Assembly: GCA_023379555.1 (NCBI GenBank)
Contig: JAMCQR010000006.1
Span: 1 to 56,709, forward strand
Source of the DNA: Thermoplasmatota archaeon
Lineage (GTDB): Archaea; Thermoplasmatota; Thermoplasmata; Thermoplasmatales; GCA-001856825
Direction of reading: 5' to 3'
DNA length: 56,709 nucleotides
The position numbers and the translations under genes are program-made. The notes under the pieces are model-generated. The model made no database searches. It saw nothing but the letters and a program-made list of their open reading frames with translations, and was not told the origin of the DNA. Positions 55,640 through 56,709 of this stretch are shown here, one piece after another (the first letter of the stretch is position 1; each line of letters opens with the position of its first letter).

Positions 55640-55807
55640 TCTTTGCCGTTAAATGCGACAGATCAGATAGTCCTTAGGGATGACATGATGACCTGATTCC
55701 TGAACGGCGAAATGAATGAGGGTTCGAGGAATAATAAAGCTCGAATCTGAGATGGGAAGAGATAGTCCATTCCGCAATCCAAAAATATATTTACGGTAGA
55801 ATCAACA
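55640..55807 (+). other. 16S rRNA leader with hairpins
   Basis: TTTGCCGTT (about 55642-55650) pairs with AACGGCGAA (55703-55711), enclosing an ATCAG/CTGAT stem. A second hairpin pairs GGTTCGAG (55721-55728) with CTCGAATC (55740-55747) with one G-T. These may guide processing of the 16S precursor. The 3' side of the processing stem is outside the window. Confidence 0.4.

Positions 55808-56709
<902 letters not shown>

Noticed and set aside
55685..55703. ATGATGA and CTGA boxes in the 16S leader, like a C/D box guide RNA
   Set aside because: The boxes are too close to leave guide segments; chance is more likely.
55781..55792. AAAAATATATTT as the 16S promoter
   Set aside because: It would start transcription inside the mature 16S sequence.

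Overview
This window comes from an archaeon of the order Thermoplasmatales, the cell-wall-poor acidophiles. The evidence is an archaeal 16S rRNA 5' part at the right edge, archaeal information-processing genes (thermosome, prefoldin, FtsY, aIF2-alpha, Nop10, L44e, S27e, Nmd3), a Thermoplasma/Sulfolobus-type zinc dicluster ferredoxin, many leaderless promoters with a TATA-like box about 25 nt before the start codon, and archaeal Shine-Dalgarno sites of the GGAGGTGA type. The genus cannot be fixed from sequence reading alone.

Layout. 0-0.7 kb: no protein gene; tRNA-Arg(UCG) and, on the other strand, tRNA-Val(UAC). 0.7-4.4 kb (minus): glutamine synthetase, the two subunits of an ADP-forming acyl-CoA synthetase, and a small conserved protein. 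4.5-11 kb (plus): thermosome, thioredoxin reductase, imidazolonepropionase, phosphoglycerate kinase, prefoldin alpha and FtsY, then a converging XRE-type regulator. 11.7-19.1 kb: tRNA-Pro(CGG), a type III P-type H+-ATPase, an ornithine cyclodeaminase-family enzyme, an FMN reductase, a PLP trans-sulfuration enzyme and a TreT-like glycosyltransferase behind a palindromic operator candidate. 19.1-19.9 kb is nearly empty. 19.9-22.8 kb (minus): the classic L44e-S27e-aIF2alpha-Nop10-PAC2 operon, ending in a frameshifted Cas4-like nuclease with a membrane segment. 23-31 kb: IleRS, Nmd3 (which seems to start at ACG), a Cys-rich small protein, a GT-C membrane protein and AsnRS. 31-36 kb: an unrecognised zinc protein, and pyrF with both AcnX subunits, the small one fused to a Nudix domain. 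35.9-44.7 kb: tatC/tatA and a quinol-oxidising cytochrome b-Rieske-cupredoxin operon with two unusual membrane partners. 45.1-54.2 kb (plus): a 9-kb operon with overlapping genes, korDABC - tandem HdrA/MvhD fusion - HdrD-like - etfA - etfB, converging on the gene of the zinc ferredoxin. 54.8-56.7 kb: a crotonase-fold protein, then the 16S rRNA leader and gene, which is cut by the window edge.

How the genes work together. The 45-54 kb operon looks like one electron-transfer machine. A 2-oxoacid:ferredoxin oxidoreductase should feed ferredoxin, while a giant flavin/iron-sulfur protein, an HdrD-like disulfide-reductase subunit and an electron-transfer flavoprotein could confurcate or bifurcate those electrons. 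Divergently, the cytochrome b-Rieske-cupredoxin operon would take electrons from quinol across the membrane; its Rieske protein has a twin-arginine signal and the Tat translocase genes lie nearby. Three genes (nmd3, the HdrA fusion and the hdrD-like gene) have no ATG/GTG/TTG that leaves their conserved N-termini intact and probably start at near-cognate codons. The main candidates for something undescribed are the Kor-HdrAA-HdrD-Etf operon, the membrane proteins replacing cytochrome c1 in the Rieske operon, and the AcnX-small/Nudix fusion.
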